A stretch of 64,000 nt of DNA from contig CAKNFJ010000001.1 of the NCBI GenBank assembly GCA_930633495.1, forward strand, positions 1,795,001 through 1,859,000, read 5' to 3'. Positions 43,324 to 54,455 of the stretch are shown here, piece by piece. Within the stretch, counting starts at the first letter, position 1; each line of letters begins with the position of its first letter. The notes beneath the pieces are model-generated. The model saw only the letters and a program-made list of their open reading frames with translations. It was not told the DNA's origin and made no database searches. The DNA comes from Hyphomicrobiales bacterium. Its GTDB lineage: Bacteria; Pseudomonadota; Alphaproteobacteria; Rhizobiales; Beijerinckiaceae. Made by a program: the position numbers and the translations under genes.

Positions 43324-44398
43324 TAATACCCACCCCCGGGCAGCGCTCCCCGCCGGAAAGAGCGAGCATCGCCGGCGCCAGCTCGCGACCGTGGTCGATG
43401 TCGCGCGGCTCGCCGGCGTGTCCACGGCAACGGTGGACCGGGTCCTTAACCAGCGCAGCGGGGTCAGGCCGACGACGGTCGAGCGGGTGCTCAGGGCGGC
43501 GGCGGATGTCGGCTATGTGCTCGACGGCGCGCTGCCGGCCGGGGCGCTGAAGCCGTTGCGGCTCGCCTTTCTGCTGCCCGCGGGAAGCAACCGCTTCCTG
43601 GCCCGGCTCGGGCGCCTCGTCGTCGAGGCTCAGGAGCGCCTCGCCTCGTTCAACATGCGGGCGCGGGTCGACTACATCGACAGCTTCAAGCCCGAGCTGC
43701 TCGCGCAGCATCTGCGGCGCGTCGGGCGCGAGGTCGACGGCATCGCCTTCATGGCGCTGGAACATCCGACCGTGCGCGAGGCCGTCGACTGGCTCGCCGA
43801 GCGCGGCGTTCCGGCGGTGACGCTGATATCGGACGTCGCCAATACGAGGCGGGTCGCCTATGTCGGGCTGGACAACCGGGCCGCCGGCCGCACCGCGGGA
43901 CAGCTCGTCGCGCGCTTCATCGGCCGGCGCCCGGCCAAGGTCGCGATGATCGCCGGCAGCCTGAGCTATCGCGCCCATGAGGAGCGCGAGATGGGCTTCC
44001 TCCACCTCTTCCAGGAACTCTTCCCGATGATCGAGGTGGTCGGCCTGCGCGAGGGCCATGACGAGGAGGCGCGCAACTATCGGCAGACCCGGATGCTGCT
44101 TGCGCAGCATCCGGACCTTGCCGGCATCTACAATATCGGTGGCGGCCCGGAGGGAATTGCGCGGGCCCTGAAGGAGGCCGGGCGGCAGGACGAGGTCGTC
44201 TTCGTCGGCCATGGGCTGACGCCGGAGACCCGCGCCCTGCTGGTCGACGGCGTCATGGATGCGGTGCTCAACCAGAACCCGCAGGCCGCGCTGATGGACT
44301 GCGTCTCGATCTTCACGAATATCCGGGCCGGCCGGCCCGCGCAGGAGGGCATCGCCCGCCCGAACATCGAGATCGTCCTGCGCGAAAATCTGCCCTGA
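43316..44398 (+). CDS. LacI-family transcriptional regulator of the TRAP/RLP operon
   Basis: About 360 residues. The helix-turn-helix is TVVDVARLAGVSTATVDRVLN (near 25-45), followed by the hinge helix and a periplasmic-binding-like ligand domain (LRLAFLLPAGSNRF onward; VGLDNRAAGRTAGQLVARFI). The 'ATVDRVLN' recognition helix and the ligand domain are typical of regulators of sugar and acid-sugar genes. It is divergent from the TRAP operon and is its probable repressor. The start is uncertain: ATG 43316 has no clear Shine-Dalgarno sequence, and the first 22 residues are not conserved in kind. Confidence 0.9.
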   Translation: MVFNTHPRAALPAGKSEHRRRQLATVVDVARLAGVSTATVDRVLNQRSGVRPTTVERVLRAAADVGYVLDGALPAGALKPLRLAFLLPAGSNRFLARLGRLVVEAQERLASFNMRARVDYIDSFKPELLAQHLRRVGREVDGIAFMALEHPTVREAVDWLAERGVPAVTLISDVANTRRVAYVGLDNRAAGRTAGQLVARFIGRRPAKVAMIAGSLSYRAHEEREMGFLHLFQELFPMIEVVGLREGHDEEARNYRQTRMLLAQHPDLAGIYNIGGGPEGIARALKEAGRQDEVVFVGHGLTPETRALLVDGVMDAVLNQNPQAALMDCVSIFTNIRAGRPAQEGIARPNIEIVLRENLP

Positions 44399-44424
44399 CG
44401 GCCTCAGGCGACGCGTCGGGTCGG

Positions 44425-44456
44425 GAAGCCCGGCCGCGATCCGGCGGCCGGGCTTC
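44425..44456. terminator. Two-way terminator between the LacI-type gene and katG
   Basis: A perfect 13-bp stem (44425-44437 with 44444-44456) around a 6-nt loop, in the 64-bp gap between convergent genes. The right side continues GTTGTCTC, a modest T-rich tail for the plus transcript. Confidence 0.8.
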
Positions 44457-44462
44457 GTTGTC

Positions 44463-46918
<2,456 letters not shown>

Positions 46919-47857
46919 ATGACAAACCTGACTTTCAAGCAGCTTCGCTATTTCGAAGCGCTGGCGCGGCTCGGACATTTCGGGCGTGCGGCCGAGGCCT
47001 GTGCGATCTCGCAACCCGCGCTCTCCATGCAGATCAAGGCGTTAGAGGAAGAGCTCGGCAGCGCGCTCTTCGAGAGAAGCAAGCGGCAGGTTCGCCTGAC
47101 ACGTTTCGGCGAGGAGGTCGCCCTGCGGGCCAGGGACATCATCCGCTCGCTCGACGAGCTGGAAGGCTATGCACGCGCCTCGCAAGGCCGGCTGGTCACA
47201 CGGCTGCGCATCGGCGTGATACCGACGGTCTCGCCCTATCTGCTGCCGAGCCTCATCGGGGAACTCAACCGGATGCATGGCGGGCTCGACCTGCATGTCC
47301 GCGAAACGCTGACGCCCAGGCTCGTGCAGGAGCTGAACGAGGGACGGCTCGACATGGCCATCGTCGCGCTGCCGGTCTCGGAGCCGTCCCTGGCCGAGGT
47401 CGCGCTGTTCACGGAGAGCTTCGTCCTCGTCCGGCCGCGCGAAGACGAAGGCAAGGCGCCACCGGATCGGGATGCGCTGCAAGACATGCGATTGCTGCTG
47501 CTGGAAGAGGGGCACTGCTTTCGCGAGCAGGCCCTGTCGTTCTGCAACATGAAGCCGCGCGCCGCGCAGCCACGCGACCTGCTCGATGCCAGCTCCCTGT
47601 CGACGCTGGTCCAGATGGTCGACGCCGGCTTGGGCGTCACCCTGCTCCCCGAGATGGCCGTCGCGATCGAGACCCGTTCGGCCGCGGTCTCGATCGCGCG
47701 TTTCAAGGCACCCGAGCCGTCCCGCACCATCGGCATGGTCTGGCGCAAGACGAGCCCGCTCGCCAGACAGCTCCTCGCGATCTCCGAGGTGGTGCGCCAG
47801 TCGGCTGGCACCCTGCGCAAGACCCGGGATGTCTCCGCCCCGGCTCCGCTCGCCTGA
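46919..47857 (+). CDS. oxyR: Hydrogen-peroxide-sensing LysR regulator OxyR
   Basis: A 312-residue LysR-type protein. The HTH is at about 4-63 (LRYFEALARLGHFGRAAEAC). The redox pair is conserved: Cys200 and Cys209 in EEGHCFREQALSFC, the spacing seen in E. coli OxyR (199/208). Peroxide oxidises this pair and switches the protein to its activating form. It is divergent from katG, the usual alphaproteobacterial arrangement, so katG is the expected target along with oxyR autoregulation. Confidence 0.95.
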   Translation: MTNLTFKQLRYFEALARLGHFGRAAEACAISQPALSMQIKALEEELGSALFERSKRQVRLTRFGEEVALRARDIIRSLDELEGYARASQGRLVTRLRIGVIPTVSPYLLPSLIGELNRMHGGLDLHVRETLTPRLVQELNEGRLDMAIVALPVSEPSLAEVALFTESFVLVRPREDEGKAPPDRDALQDMRLLLLEEGHCFREQALSFCNMKPRAAQPRDLLDASSLSTLVQMVDAGLGVTLLPEMAVAIETRSAAVSIARFKAPEPSRTIGMVWRKTSPLARQLLAISEVVRQSAGTLRKTRDVSAPAPLA

Positions 47858-47921
47858 CGGCACTTCCCTAAGGCTATGGCAAGCGTGGCCGGCGGCGAGA
47901 CGGCCTTATCTCACCGAAGGT

Positions 47922-48794
47922 TCAGGCGACCGCCGTCTCGTGGGGCTGGAGCTCCGCGATCGACGGAATACGCCCCTCGAACCAATAGGCGGCGGCGGCG
48001 CGCGACATCGCAGCGCCGTCATGGCCGATCCCCGGAACCGTCACCAGCTGCCAGTTGCATGGCACGCCCAGGCGCTCCGCCTCGGCACGGGCGAAATCGA
48101 GCATGAAATGCGCGCGCCCGTAACGGTGCGGGCCCTGCGCCAGCGCTTCGGCCTGCGCGGGCAGATTGGGATCATCCGTCGCGATGTCGCGATCGCCGGC
48201 GAAGATGATCATCGGATAGGCGAGCCAGCGCGCAACCGCGCTGCGGTCGAGGTCGAGGCCGCCGAGCCCTTCCGGAAAGCGCCGCTCGAATGTCGGCAGG
48301 GTGTACCAGCCGGGATTGGACGCCATCGCCGCAGCGAAGAGCTCACCGCCCTCGGTCGCCAGCATGCGGTGCACGAACTGACCGCCGGCCGAATGGCCGA
48401 AAATGCGGATGACCGGGCGGTCGATCATCCCGCCCGTGCGGAGCGCATCCAGCACGCGCTCCGGCACCGTGTAGAGCCATTGCTCGCGCGGTGCGATGGC
48501 GTCGTCGGCCAAGATGACGAGGCCGTTATTGTAGCCCTCGGCCTTCGGGAAATGCTCATCGGGGAAGGTCGGCGCGACGATCAGAAGGCCGTGCTTCTCG
48601 GCCGCGTCGATCCAGAAATCGCGGTAGTCGTCGCCGTTGCGCAGCATGCCATGCTGCACGACGATGACCGGATCATTCGGCTGGTGACGCGCCGGCCGGT
48701 AGAAATTCACGACCAGCGGCCGCTCCGGATGGCGGCGATCGACGAAGGGCAGCGCGCTGCGCCCGACCGGCGGGTTGAGGGTGGTGGTGGTCAT
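47922..48794 (-). CDS. Alpha/beta hydrolase at the end of the dipeptide-type ABC operon
   Basis: A 290-residue protein with an alpha/beta-hydrolase fold: oxyanion strand VIVVQHGMLRNGDDY, nucleophile elbow GHSAGG with Ser135, acid in FAGDRD near 200, and catalytic His in GIGHDG near 260. There is no signal peptide, so it is cytoplasmic. Its ATG overlaps the stop of the DppF-like gene (ATGA), tying it to the transporter operon. It may hydrolyse the imported substrate, an ester or amide. The homology is closest in type to the poly(3-hydroxybutyrate) depolymerase/esterase-like hydrolases, but I would not name a substrate. Confidence 0.87.
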   Translation of the reverse strand: MTTTTLNPPVGRSALPFVDRRHPERPLVVNFYRPARHQPNDPVIVVQHGMLRNGDDYRDFWIDAAEKHGLLIVAPTFPDEHFPKAEGYNNGLVILADDAIAPREQWLYTVPERVLDALRTGGMIDRPVIRIFGHSAGGQFVHRMLATEGGELFAAAMASNPGWYTLPTFERRFPEGLGGLDLDRSAVARWLAYPMIIFAGDRDIATDDPNLPAQAEALAQGPHRYGRAHFMLDFARAEAERLGVPCNWQLVTVPGIGHDGAAMSRAAAAYWFEGRIPSIAELQPHETAVA

Positions 48795-49810
48795 GCGGCC
48801 TCCGGAGCCTTGTGCAAATGGCAAGCCGCGCTGCGGCCCGGCGCGATCTCGACCAGTTGAGGCCGGACCTCGCGGCACACCGGCATCGCCTGCTCGCAGC
48901 GCGGGTGGAAGGGACAGCCCGGCGGCGGCGCCAGTGGTGAGGGCAATTCGCCCTTGAGCGGCTGGAAGGCGCGCTTGCGCCGTGCCGCCGAGGGGATCGC
49001 CGCGATCAGCGCCGCGCTGTAGGGATGCGCCGGCTCGGCGAAAATCTCCGCCGCCGTGCCGATCTCGACGATGCGGCCGAGATACATGATCGCGACGCGG
49101 TCGCTGATATGGCGGACGAGGCCGAGATCATGGCTGACGAAGAGATAGGTCAGGCCATGGCGCTCGCGCACATCCATGAACAGGTTGATGACCTGCGCCT
49201 GGATCGAGACGTCGAGCGCCGAGACCGGCTCGTCGCAAACGAGGAAATCCGGCTTCACAGCGAGCGCCCGAGCGATGCCGATGCGCTGGCGCTGCCCGCC
49301 CGAGAACTGGTGCGGATAACGCTCGCGATAGGCGAGATCGAGCCCGACCTCGCTCAGCGCCTGGTCGACCGCCCCATCGATCTCGGCCTTGGGCAGCAGC
49401 TTGTGAACGCTCAAGGCTTCGCCGACGATGCGGCTCACCTTCATGCGCGGGTCGAGCGAAGCGTAAGGATCCTGGAAGATCATCTGGACCTTGAGCAGGA
49501 AATCGAGCCGCTCCTTGCCCTTCAGCCCCGCGACCGGCCGTTGCTCGTAGACGACTTCGCCCGCCGTCGGCTTCAGGATGCCGGTGACGACACGGGCGAG
49601 CGTGGACTTGCCGCAACCGGATTCACCGACGAGACCGAGCACCTCGCCGCGCTTCACGCTGAGATCGATGCCGTCGACGGCGCGCAGCACCGGCGCCGCC
49701 TTGCCCCGTCCGGTCGCCATCAGGATGCGTTCAGCAAGCGTCGGCTTGCGGCGGAAATGCTTGGTGATGCCCTTGAGCTCGATGATCGGGGCGCTGGTCT
49801 GGGCATTCAT
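48791..49810 (-). CDS. Dipeptide/oligopeptide-type ABC transporter ATPase (DppF/OppF)
   Basis: A 339-residue ATPase: Walker A GLVGESGCGKSTLA (about 59-72), Q-loop MIFQDPYASLDPR, signature FSGGQRQRIGIARAL, Walker B FLVCDEPVSALD and switch His in FVSHDLG. The C-terminal oligopeptide/dipeptide extension carries the cysteine motif GCPFHPRC...C...C that binds an iron-sulfur cluster in some homologues. It pairs with the upstream DppD-like ATPase. It overlaps neighbours at both ends by 4 bp. Confidence 0.94.
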   Translation of the reverse strand: MNAQTSAPIIELKGITKHFRRKPTLAERILMATGRGKAAPVLRAVDGIDLSVKRGEVLGLVGESGCGKSTLARVVTGILKPTAGEVVYEQRPVAGLKGKERLDFLLKVQMIFQDPYASLDPRMKVSRIVGEALSVHKLLPKAEIDGAVDQALSEVGLDLAYRERYPHQFSGGQRQRIGIARALAVKPDFLVCDEPVSALDVSIQAQVINLFMDVRERHGLTYLFVSHDLGLVRHISDRVAIMYLGRIVEIGTAAEIFAEPAHPYSAALIAAIPSAARRKRAFQPLKGELPSPLAPPPGCPFHPRCEQAMPVCREVRPQLVEIAPGRSAACHLHKAPEAA

Positions 49811-50787
49811 GCCGCTTCTCCCACCGGCACCGGGTTGTGGCAGCGGAAGCTGCGGGCGCCCTCGCCCGCGGCTTCAGGATCGCGCTCGGCGCAGACCGGC
49901 TGGACGCGCGGGCAGCGCGGGCGGAACGGACAGCCGCTCGGGCGGGCGTCGATGCGCGGCGCGACGCCGTCGATCTGGTTCAGGCGTGCGCCCGGCGCGA
50001 CATTGGCGGCCGAGGAATTGAGCAGGCCGAGCGTATAGGGATGGCGCGGCGCGTCGAGCACCTCGTCAACTGGCCCGATCTCGACGACGCGGCCGGCATA
50101 CATCACGGCCACCCGATCGGCGAGCTCGGCCACCACCGCGAGATCATGCGTGATCCAGAGCACGGCGGTGCCTGTCTCGCGGGCGAGCTTCTGCACCTCA
50201 AACAGGATCTGGCTCTGGATGGTGACGTCGAGAGCCGTCGTCGGTTCGTCGGCGATGATCAGGTCGGGCGCATTGAGCAGCGCGGTCGCGATCGCGACGC
50301 GCTGGCGCATGCCGCCCGAGAACTCGTGCGGGAACTGCTTCAGCCGCGCTTCCGGCGAGGAGATGCCGACGCGGGCCAGCGCTTTGGCGGCTTCGCCGAG
50401 CGCTTCCTCGCGGCTGCAATCGCGATGCTCCAGGATCGCCTCGCTCATCTGCTCGCCTATGCTGAGCACCGGGTTCAGCGTCATCAGCGGGTCCTGGAAG
50501 ATCATGGCGATGCGGTCACCACGCAGGTCGCGCAACCGCTCCTCGGTCGCGGCGCGCAAATCCTCGCCGCCGAAGCTCACCGTGCCCGCGACGATCTCGC
50601 CGGGCGGATCGATCAGGCGCACCAGCGAGAAGCCGGTCACCGACTTGCCGGAGCCCGATTCGCCGACCAGTCCCAGCACCTCGCCGCGCGCGACGCTGAG
50701 ATCGACGCCGTCGACGGCGGGCCAGGCACCGTCGAGCGCATGGAAAACGGTCCGCAAGCCGCGGACATCGAGCAAGGGATCACTCAT
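49807..50787 (-). CDS. Dipeptide/oligopeptide-type ABC transporter ATPase (DppD/OppD)
   Basis: A 326-residue ATPase with Walker A GLVGESGSGKSVTG, Q-loop MIFQDPLMTLNP, signature FSGGMRQRVAIATAL, Walker B IIADEPTTALD, and the C-terminal Cys motif GCPFRPRCPRVQPVC. I chose ATG 50787, which overlaps the DppC-like stop (ATGA) and gives the standard N-terminus; the longer open frame upstream lies inside the permease gene. It forms the heterodimeric motor with the DppF-like protein. Confidence 0.94.
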   Translation of the reverse strand: MSDPLLDVRGLRTVFHALDGAWPAVDGVDLSVARGEVLGLVGESGSGKSVTGFSLVRLIDPPGEIVAGTVSFGGEDLRAATEERLRDLRGDRIAMIFQDPLMTLNPVLSIGEQMSEAILEHRDCSREEALGEAAKALARVGISSPEARLKQFPHEFSGGMRQRVAIATALLNAPDLIIADEPTTALDVTIQSQILFEVQKLARETGTAVLWITHDLAVVAELADRVAVMYAGRVVEIGPVDEVLDAPRHPYTLGLLNSSAANVAPGARLNQIDGVAPRIDARPSGCPFRPRCPRVQPVCAERDPEAAGEGARSFRCHNPVPVGEAA

Positions 50788-51692
50788 GAGCGCACGTTGA
50801 AGCTGCGGCGCAGCCGGTCGCCGACGAGGTTGAGCGAGACGATCAGCAGAACCAGCGCAATGCCGGGGAAGACTGCGATCCAGTATTCGCCGGAGAGCAG
50901 GAACTCGAAGCCATTGGCGATGAGCAGGCCGAGCGAGGGCTGGGTCACCGGCACGCCGACGCCGAGGAAGGAGAGCGTGGCCTCCAGCGTGATCGCGCCG
51001 GCGATGCTGATCGAGGCGACGACCAGCACGGAGCCAACCGAATTGGGCAGCAGATGCGCGATCATGATGTGCCGCGTCGGCAGGCCGAAGTTCAGCGCCG
51101 CCTCGATATATTCCTTGCGCCGCTCGACCAGCGCGGAGGCACGCATCAACCGCGCATATTGCGCCCATTGCACCAGGATGATCGCGAGGATGACCTTGTC
51201 GACCCCGCGCCCGATCGAGGCGAGCAGCACGAGCGCGATCAGGATCGAGGGGAAGCCGAGCATGAAATCGACGATGCGCATGATCACGGCATCGACCACG
51301 CCGCCGAACTGCGCGGCGAGAAGCCCGGCCGAGATGCCGATGAAGAGCGCGCCCAGCGTCGCGGTGAGCCCGACCATCAGGCTGGTACGCAACCCGTAGA
51401 GGATGGCGCTCAGCATGTCGCGGCCCTGCGAATCCGTGCCCAGCCAATAGGTCATGCCGCTCATGCTGGCCGCGCCCGGCGGCAGGCGGTTGTCCATCAC
51501 GCTGAGCGAAGCGAGATCGTGTGGGTTCTGCGGCGCGATGACCGGCGCGAGCAGAGCGAGCAGAACCATAATGCCGAGCAGGATCGCGGCCCCGCGCGTC
51601 GTCGGCCGGTTGCGGATGCGGCGCAGCACCTTCTCGCGGAGCGGCGTATCGGCATAGGCGGGGATGGGCGAGGCTTTCGCCTTGGCGCTCAT
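50784..51692 (-). CDS. Dipeptide-type ABC transporter permease (DppC)
   Basis: A 302-residue membrane protein. The N-terminal OppC extension (about 1-50) precedes a first helix (about 36-53). The binding-protein-dependent transport domain (about 98-300) carries the EAA coupling loop IEAALNFGLPTRHIMIAHLLPN. LGTDSQGRDMLSAILYGLR is the standard motif before helix 2. It pairs with the DppB-like permease; 4-bp overlaps at both ends. Confidence 0.94.
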   Translation of the reverse strand: MSAKAKASPIPAYADTPLREKVLRRIRNRPTTRGAAILLGIMVLLALLAPVIAPQNPHDLASLSVMDNRLPPGAASMSGMTYWLGTDSQGRDMLSAILYGLRTSLMVGLTATLGALFIGISAGLLAAQFGGVVDAVIMRIVDFMLGFPSILIALVLLASIGRGVDKVILAIILVQWAQYARLMRASALVERRKEYIEAALNFGLPTRHIMIAHLLPNSVGSVLVVASISIAGAITLEATLSFLGVGVPVTQPSLGLLIANGFEFLLSGEYWIAVFPGIALVLLIVSLNLVGDRLRRSFNVRS

Positions 51693-52666
51693 GCCATCTC
51701 TCCCGTCAGCTTCACGCGCGGGTCGAGCGCGGCATAGAGGATGTCGACCAGGAAGTTCACGGTGACGAAGAGCAGCGTCGCCAGCAGCACATAGGCGACG
51801 ACCACCGGCCGATCGAGCTGGTAGACCGAGTCGATCAGGAGCTTGCCCATGCCCGGCCAGGCGAAGACCGTCTCGGTGATCGTCGAGAAGGCGACAAGGC
51901 TGCCAAACTCGATGCCGACGACGGTGACGACCGGGATCAGGATGTTGCGCAGCACATGCCGGCCGACGACGCGGCGGGGCTTCACGCCCTTGGCGCGCGC
52001 GTATTTCACATAGTCCTGCGTCATCGCCTCGGTCGTGCCGGCGGCGACCAGCCGGATCATCAGCGCCATCTGGGGGATCGCGAGATTGATCGCCGGCAGG
52101 GCGAGATGCGCGAGCCCGTCTCGGGTCAGCAAGCTGGTCTGGATGCCGAATACCGAGACCGTCTCGCCGCGCCCGGCCGTGGGCAGCCAGCCGAGTACCA
52201 CGGCGAAGAGCAGGATCAGCATCATGCCCTTCCAGAAGCTCGGCAGCGAGAAGCCCAGGATGGTGCTGCCCATGATGATGCGCGAGGGCCGGCTGTCCGG
52301 GTCGAGCCCGGCATAGAGCCCGAGCGGCAGGCCGGTGACGATGGCGAGCGTCATCGAGAGCAGGACGAGCTCGAAGGTCGCCGGCAGGCGCCCGAGGATG
52401 AGTTCGATCGCCGGCACGCCATGCACGAAGGAGCGGCCGAGATCGCCCTTCAGCGCATTGCCCATGAAGACGAAATATTGCTGCCAGACCGGCAGGTCGA
52501 GGCCCAGGCGCCGGATCAGCGCCTCGCGCTCGGCCGCGCTGGCCGAGGGCGAGACGAGCAGCTCGATCGGATCGCCGATGCCGTAGACGGCGAAGAACAC
52601 CACGACCGAAACCGCGAGCAGCACGAGCACGCTCTGGATCAGTCGCTGCAGGACATAGGCGGTCAT
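51689..52666 (-). CDS. Dipeptide-type ABC transporter permease (DppB)
   Basis: A 325-residue membrane protein: MTAYVLQRLIQSVLVLLAVS opening helix, WQQYFVFMGNALKGDLGRSF periplasmic signature, and EAA loop YARAKGVKPRRVVGRHVLRN. It forms the pore with the DppC-like subunit. It lies 83 bp after the binding-protein gene, with a hairpin in the gap, and overlaps the next permease gene by 4 bp. Confidence 0.94.
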   Translation of the reverse strand: MTAYVLQRLIQSVLVLLAVSVVVFFAVYGIGDPIELLVSPSASAAEREALIRRLGLDLPVWQQYFVFMGNALKGDLGRSFVHGVPAIELILGRLPATFELVLLSMTLAIVTGLPLGLYAGLDPDSRPSRIIMGSTILGFSLPSFWKGMMLILLFAVVLGWLPTAGRGETVSVFGIQTSLLTRDGLAHLALPAINLAIPQMALMIRLVAAGTTEAMTQDYVKYARAKGVKPRRVVGRHVLRNILIPVVTVVGIEFGSLVAFSTITETVFAWPGMGKLLIDSVYQLDRPVVVAYVLLATLLFVTVNFLVDILYAALDPRVKLTGEMA

Positions 52667-52697
52667 GAGGCTCGACCGGCTCCGCTCAATGGTTCAC

Positions 52698-52720
52698 GGG
52701 CCGCCCTTCGCGGGCGGCCC
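52698..52720. terminator. Hairpin between binding-protein and permease genes
   Basis: A perfect 9-bp G/C stem (52698-52706 with 52712-52720) with a 5-nt TTCGC loop, in the 83-bp gap after the binding-protein stop. It has no T-run. By analogy with other ABC operons it may protect the upstream mRNA or partly stop transcription, so that more binding protein than permease is made. Confidence 0.7.
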
Positions 52721-52749
52721 GGCTTGTCGATGGCCTGTCGGCCGCCGGC

Positions 52750-54363
52750 TTACTTCGCCTTCGGCTTCACCGACATCGCCAGCATGAACTGGTCGGCACG
52801 GCCGGTGACGTCGAGGTTGGACTTGAAGGCCCAGATGCCGCTCTCGAAGTGCAGCGGGATGAAGGCGTTGTCGGCGAGGACGAGCTTGCCGGCTTCCTGC
52901 AACAGCGCCGCGCGCTTGTTGTCGTCGAGCGTGGTCACGGCCTCGCGGATTACCTTGTCGAACTGGTCGTTCTTGTAGCCGCCATAGTTCGAGCCGCCGA
53001 GCGTCTTGGTCTCGTTCGGGGTCGGCGGCCACTGGCGCAGGAAGGAGGCCGCCTCGCCGGTGCCTGAGCCCCAGCCGCCGATCGCCACCGAGAACTCCTT
53101 CTTGGCGCGGCGCGGGAAGTAGATCGCCCGCGTCATCGCATCGACCTCGGTCTTGATGCCGATCTGGGTCAGATATTGCGCGACGGCCTGGGTGATCTGG
53201 CTGTCGTTGATATAGCGGTCGTTCGTCGTCGACAGGGTGAGCTGGAAGCCCTTGGGATAGCCCGCCTCGGCGAGCAGCTTCTTCGCCTGCGCGGGGTCGT
53301 AGACCAGCTTCTCCGGATTCGGCTGCGTGCCGAACATGCCGGTCGGCAGGTACTGGTAGGCAGGCTCGGCAGCGCCGTCCATGAGGCGCTTGACGATGGC
53401 GTCGCGATCGATCGCGAGCGACATCGCCTTGCGCACCCGCGCATCCTTCAGCGGGTTCTTGCCGTCCTCGGACTTGACGAAGGGGCTCTGGTCGCGGGCG
53501 ACGTCGAGCTGGAAATAGATCACGCGGGTCGAGGGGGTGATGACATGGCCGAAGCGCTTGTCGTCCTTGATCCGGCCGAGATCGCGCGCCGCCGGGTTCT
53601 CGATCACGTCATAGTCGCCGGCGAGCAGGCCGGCGAGGCGCGGGCCGGCATTGGTCACCGGCAGCAGGCGCACGGTTTCCCAGGGCTCGGCCTTGCCCCA
53701 ATAGGTCGGGTTGCGCTCGAGCTCGATCGCCGACCCGCGCACATAGGACTTCAGCTTGTAAGGGCCGGTGCCGATGGCGAGCGTGCCGTCGTTGAAGCCG
53801 TTCACCGTCGGCCAGGGGCCGGTGACGCCGCAGTTCTTGGCGATGTCATAGCTGATCGGGCCGTGCTCGACGATTCCCGCCGAGAGGATGGGGAGCGCCG
53901 ACAGCAGGTTCGGCAGCAGCGGCTCGGGATTGGTGGTGGTGATCACCAGCGTCTGCGGATCGGGTGTCTCGACCGAGGCGAAATTGCCGGTGACGTCGGC
54001 GAAGGAATCCGAGACCTTGGTCTCGTTCTTCAGGGTGCGGCAGAAGGTGAAGACCACGTCCTCGGCGGTGAACGGCTTGCCGTTCGAGAACTTCACACCC
54101 TCGCGCAGCTTGAAGGTCCAGCGATTCTTGCCGTCGTTCTCCCAGGACGCGGCGAGGCTCGGATGCAGCTTCTGCTTCTCGTCCTGGCTGACGAGCGAAT
54201 CAAAGATATGCTGCGCCAGGGCATTGTTCGGAGTGAGATCATGATAGTGCGGATCGACGGCCGTCGGCTCGGACGCCAGAGCGATACGCAGGGTTTGGGC
54301 CGAGACCGCCGTGGCGGAGAGGCAGGTCGCGGCAAATGCCGCGACGAACAGGGATTGACGCAT
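52750..54363 (-). CDS. Dipeptide-type ABC transporter periplasmic binding protein
   Basis: A 537-residue protein with a signal peptide (MRQSLFVAAFAATCLSATAV; cleavage after VSA, near 22). It is a family 5 extracellular solute-binding protein: TLRIALASEPTAVDPHYHD at the start, LREGVKFSNGKPFTAEDVVF in lobe I, and RKAMSLAIDRDAIVKRL in lobe II. Family ligands include peptides, opines, nickel and some glycosides, so the fold does not fix the substrate. The downstream hydrolase and the nearby M20 and formamidase-like genes suggest an amide-containing compound. First gene of the operon, divergent from the RpiR-type gene. Confidence 0.93.
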   Translation of the reverse strand: MRQSLFVAAFAATCLSATAVSAQTLRIALASEPTAVDPHYHDLTPNNALAQHIFDSLVSQDEKQKLHPSLAASWENDGKNRWTFKLREGVKFSNGKPFTAEDVVFTFCRTLKNETKVSDSFADVTGNFASVETPDPQTLVITTTNPEPLLPNLLSALPILSAGIVEHGPISYDIAKNCGVTGPWPTVNGFNDGTLAIGTGPYKLKSYVRGSAIELERNPTYWGKAEPWETVRLLPVTNAGPRLAGLLAGDYDVIENPAARDLGRIKDDKRFGHVITPSTRVIYFQLDVARDQSPFVKSEDGKNPLKDARVRKAMSLAIDRDAIVKRLMDGAAEPAYQYLPTGMFGTQPNPEKLVYDPAQAKKLLAEAGYPKGFQLTLSTTNDRYINDSQITQAVAQYLTQIGIKTEVDAMTRAIYFPRRAKKEFSVAIGGWGSGTGEAASFLRQWPPTPNETKTLGGSNYGGYKNDQFDKVIREAVTTLDDNKRAALLQEAGKLVLADNAFIPLHFESGIWAFKSNLDVTGRADQFMLAMSVKPKAK

Positions 54364-54393
54364 GGTGATATCCGCTCCCGCTTGTCGTTTTGA

Positions 54394-54440
54394 CATGTTT
54401 ATTTTCGTCCGGTAGCAAACATGAAAATTTTTGAACGTCA
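54394..54440. promoter_or_regulatory. Divergent control region with an inverted repeat
   Basis: In the 92-bp gap between the binding-protein gene and the RpiR-type gene, CATGTTT (54394-54400) is inverted as AAACATG (54417-54423), arm centres 23 bp apart. The second arm runs into the A/T-rich TGAAAATTTTTGA, which has the near-symmetric form of RpiR-family operators. It is a good candidate for the RpiR binding site covering both promoters. Confidence 0.5.
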
Positions 54441-54455
54441 ACCGGGCAGAGGCGC

